The notes beneath the pieces were generated by a model that was given only the letters and a program-made list of their open reading frames with translations, searched no databases and was not told where the DNA came from. Shown one piece after another: positions 5,717 to 6,506 of a DNA stretch of 6,506 nucleotides. Each line of letters opens with the position of its first letter. Within the stretch, counting starts at the first letter, position 1. The stretch comes from Planctomycetales bacterium (lineage in GTDB: Bacteria > Planctomycetota > Phycisphaerae > SM23-33): contig JAUVIQ010000173.1 of assembly GCA_030592655.1 (NCBI GenBank), positions 1-6,506 on the forward strand, given 5' to 3'. The position numbers and the translations under genes are program-made.

Positions 5717-6506
5717 TCAATTCTCCGTCGGCACGTCGCGTTTTCGTTTCGACAGCAGCAGGATGTCGCGGAGGTGTTCTATGTCGGACGCATCAGTCCA
5801 GCGCTGACGGAATTTCTGCTCCTGGACGATGTGCGCGATGGCCATCAGGGCGCGAAGGTGATAGTTCCGCTCGTCGAGCGACCCGACCAGAACGAACGCT
5901 GCCCGCACCGGCTCGTCCTGACCGGCGAAACGTACGCCCTCTTTGCATCGAATCAGGAGGATTTCGAATGTCTTTTCGCCATCGACGATAATATGCGGAA
6001 TGGCCAAACCCGGTTCGATGACCGTGCTGGAGGCGGCCTCTCGCTGGCGGAACAGTTCGAGTAGGCGTTGCTCGTCGATGTTCATTCGCCCTGCCAGCAA
6101 TTCCGCCGCACGTGCGAACATCTCATCGGCCGGGACCGACCCGTCAAGGTCCAGGATGTCGCAATTTCGGACGAGTTCGTCGAACCTGTCGCGGACGACG
6201 TCGTCGCGCTCGAGGGCGATTTCCTTGAGTTCTTCCTCGAGCGTGCTGCGATAGATTTCCTTCGAGACCGCGCTGCGGACCATATATACCAGTGCGCTTT
6301 CCCGGCTTATGCTTCGGCGGACATAGACGAAGTACCAGATTACCCCGGCCAGTGCGAACGCGCCGGTTGTAATCAGCGGCACCGCCCCCATCTCCACGAT
6401 AAGGAACCCGCACATTACGATCCCGATAAGTTGCATCCACGGATACAGCGGCGAACGGAACAGCGGACGATAGTTTTGGAGTTTGCTTCCTCGCATGATA
6501 AGCACC
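5717..6506 (-). CDS. APC-type amino acid permease fused to a PTS EIIA domain (5' end cut by the window edge)
   Basis: Only the last 263 or so codons are present; the frame stays open through the right edge. The visible part begins in the last cytoplasmic loop of an APC-family transporter, with RGSKLQNYRPLFRSPLYPW (5-23 of the fragment), then two final membrane helices (about 23-40 and 41-62). A charged, probably helical linker (about 63-112) leads to a fructose/mannitol-type EIIA domain (about 115-256). That domain has REAASSTVIEPGLAIPH (155-171), whose His171 (codon at 5995-5993) matches the phosphorylated histidine, and AFVLVGSL (203-210) followed by HLRALMAIAHIV. EIIA normally accepts phosphate from HPr and passes it to EIIB; no HPr, EI, EIIB or EIIC is seen here. 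A regulatory role, tuning uptake by phosphorylation, is inferred. It leads the minus-strand operon, 14 bp before rsmE. The transported substrate cannot be told. Confidence 0.85.
   Translation of the reverse strand, partial: VLIMRGSKLQNYRPLFRSPLYPWMQLIGIVMCGFLIVEMGAVPLITTGAFALAGVIWYFVYVRRSISRESALVYMVRSAVSKEIYRSTLEEELKEIALERDDVVRDRFDELVRNCDILDLDGSVPADEMFARAAELLAGRMNIDEQRLLELFRQREAASSTVIEPGLAIPHIIVDGEKTFEILLIRCKEGVRFAGQDEPVRAAFVLVGSLDERNYHLRALMAIAHIVQEQKFRQRWTDASDIEHLRDILLLSKRKRDVPTEN

Noticed and set aside
5092..5991. 299-residue plus-strand frame
   Set aside because: It is antisense to rsmE and the EIIA domain, both of which have clear family motifs. Its composition (Arg, Ser, Pro) is that of a reverse shadow.

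Overview
The window looks like a chromosomal segment of an uncultured or poorly described member of the Planctomycetota, perhaps Phycisphaerae-like. This is inferred from three things recalled from knowledge of the families, not from a search: an APC-type amino acid permease fused to a PTS EIIA domain, a lipoprotein serine hydrolase of a type I associate with planctomycetes, and moderately high G+C coding DNA. No rRNA, tRNA, transposase, CRISPR array or phage gene is visible.

Layout. Positions 1-396 are A+T-richer DNA with no convincing gene. They contain a long bulged inverted repeat (175-243) and end in a good sigma70-like promoter (354-383). A plus-strand operon of four genes follows: a lipoprotein alpha/beta hydrolase (397-1131), a UDP-N-acetylhexosamine 4-epimerase of the WbpP/TviC type (1163-2104), a carbamoyl-phosphate-synthase-like ATP-grasp ligase (2162-3181) and a HAD-family hydrolase (3182-3913). 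The last two abut as TAA-ATG. A hairpin with a T-run overlaps the HAD stop codon and probably ends the transcript. Converging on it, only 5 bp away, is a minus-strand operon. In transcription order it holds the APC permease-EIIA fusion (cut by the right edge, 6506-5717), rsmE (5702-4959) and a membrane-anchored family 2 glycosyltransferase (4926-3919).

How the genes may work together. The epimerase would supply an N-acetylated UDP-sugar (GlcNAc/GalNAc or the uronic acid forms). An ATP-grasp ligase next to a HAD phosphatase-like enzyme is a pairing I associate with surface-glycan or small-molecule biosynthesis loci, where the ligase could form an amide or acyl-phosphate-derived bond. The neighbouring glycosyltransferase resembles polyprenyl-phosphate sugar transferases and could charge a lipid carrier. 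A shared glycan or glycoconjugate function is therefore plausible, but it rests on gene context only. The other minus-strand genes (16S rRNA methylation and amino acid uptake with a possible PTS-type phospho-switch) look like unrelated housekeeping functions.

The genes are ordinary in kind. The parts most worth a second look are the permease-EIIA fusion, the epimerase/ATP-grasp/HAD cassette behind a lipoprotein hydrolase, the structured leader, and the altered acceptor region of the glycosyltransferase.
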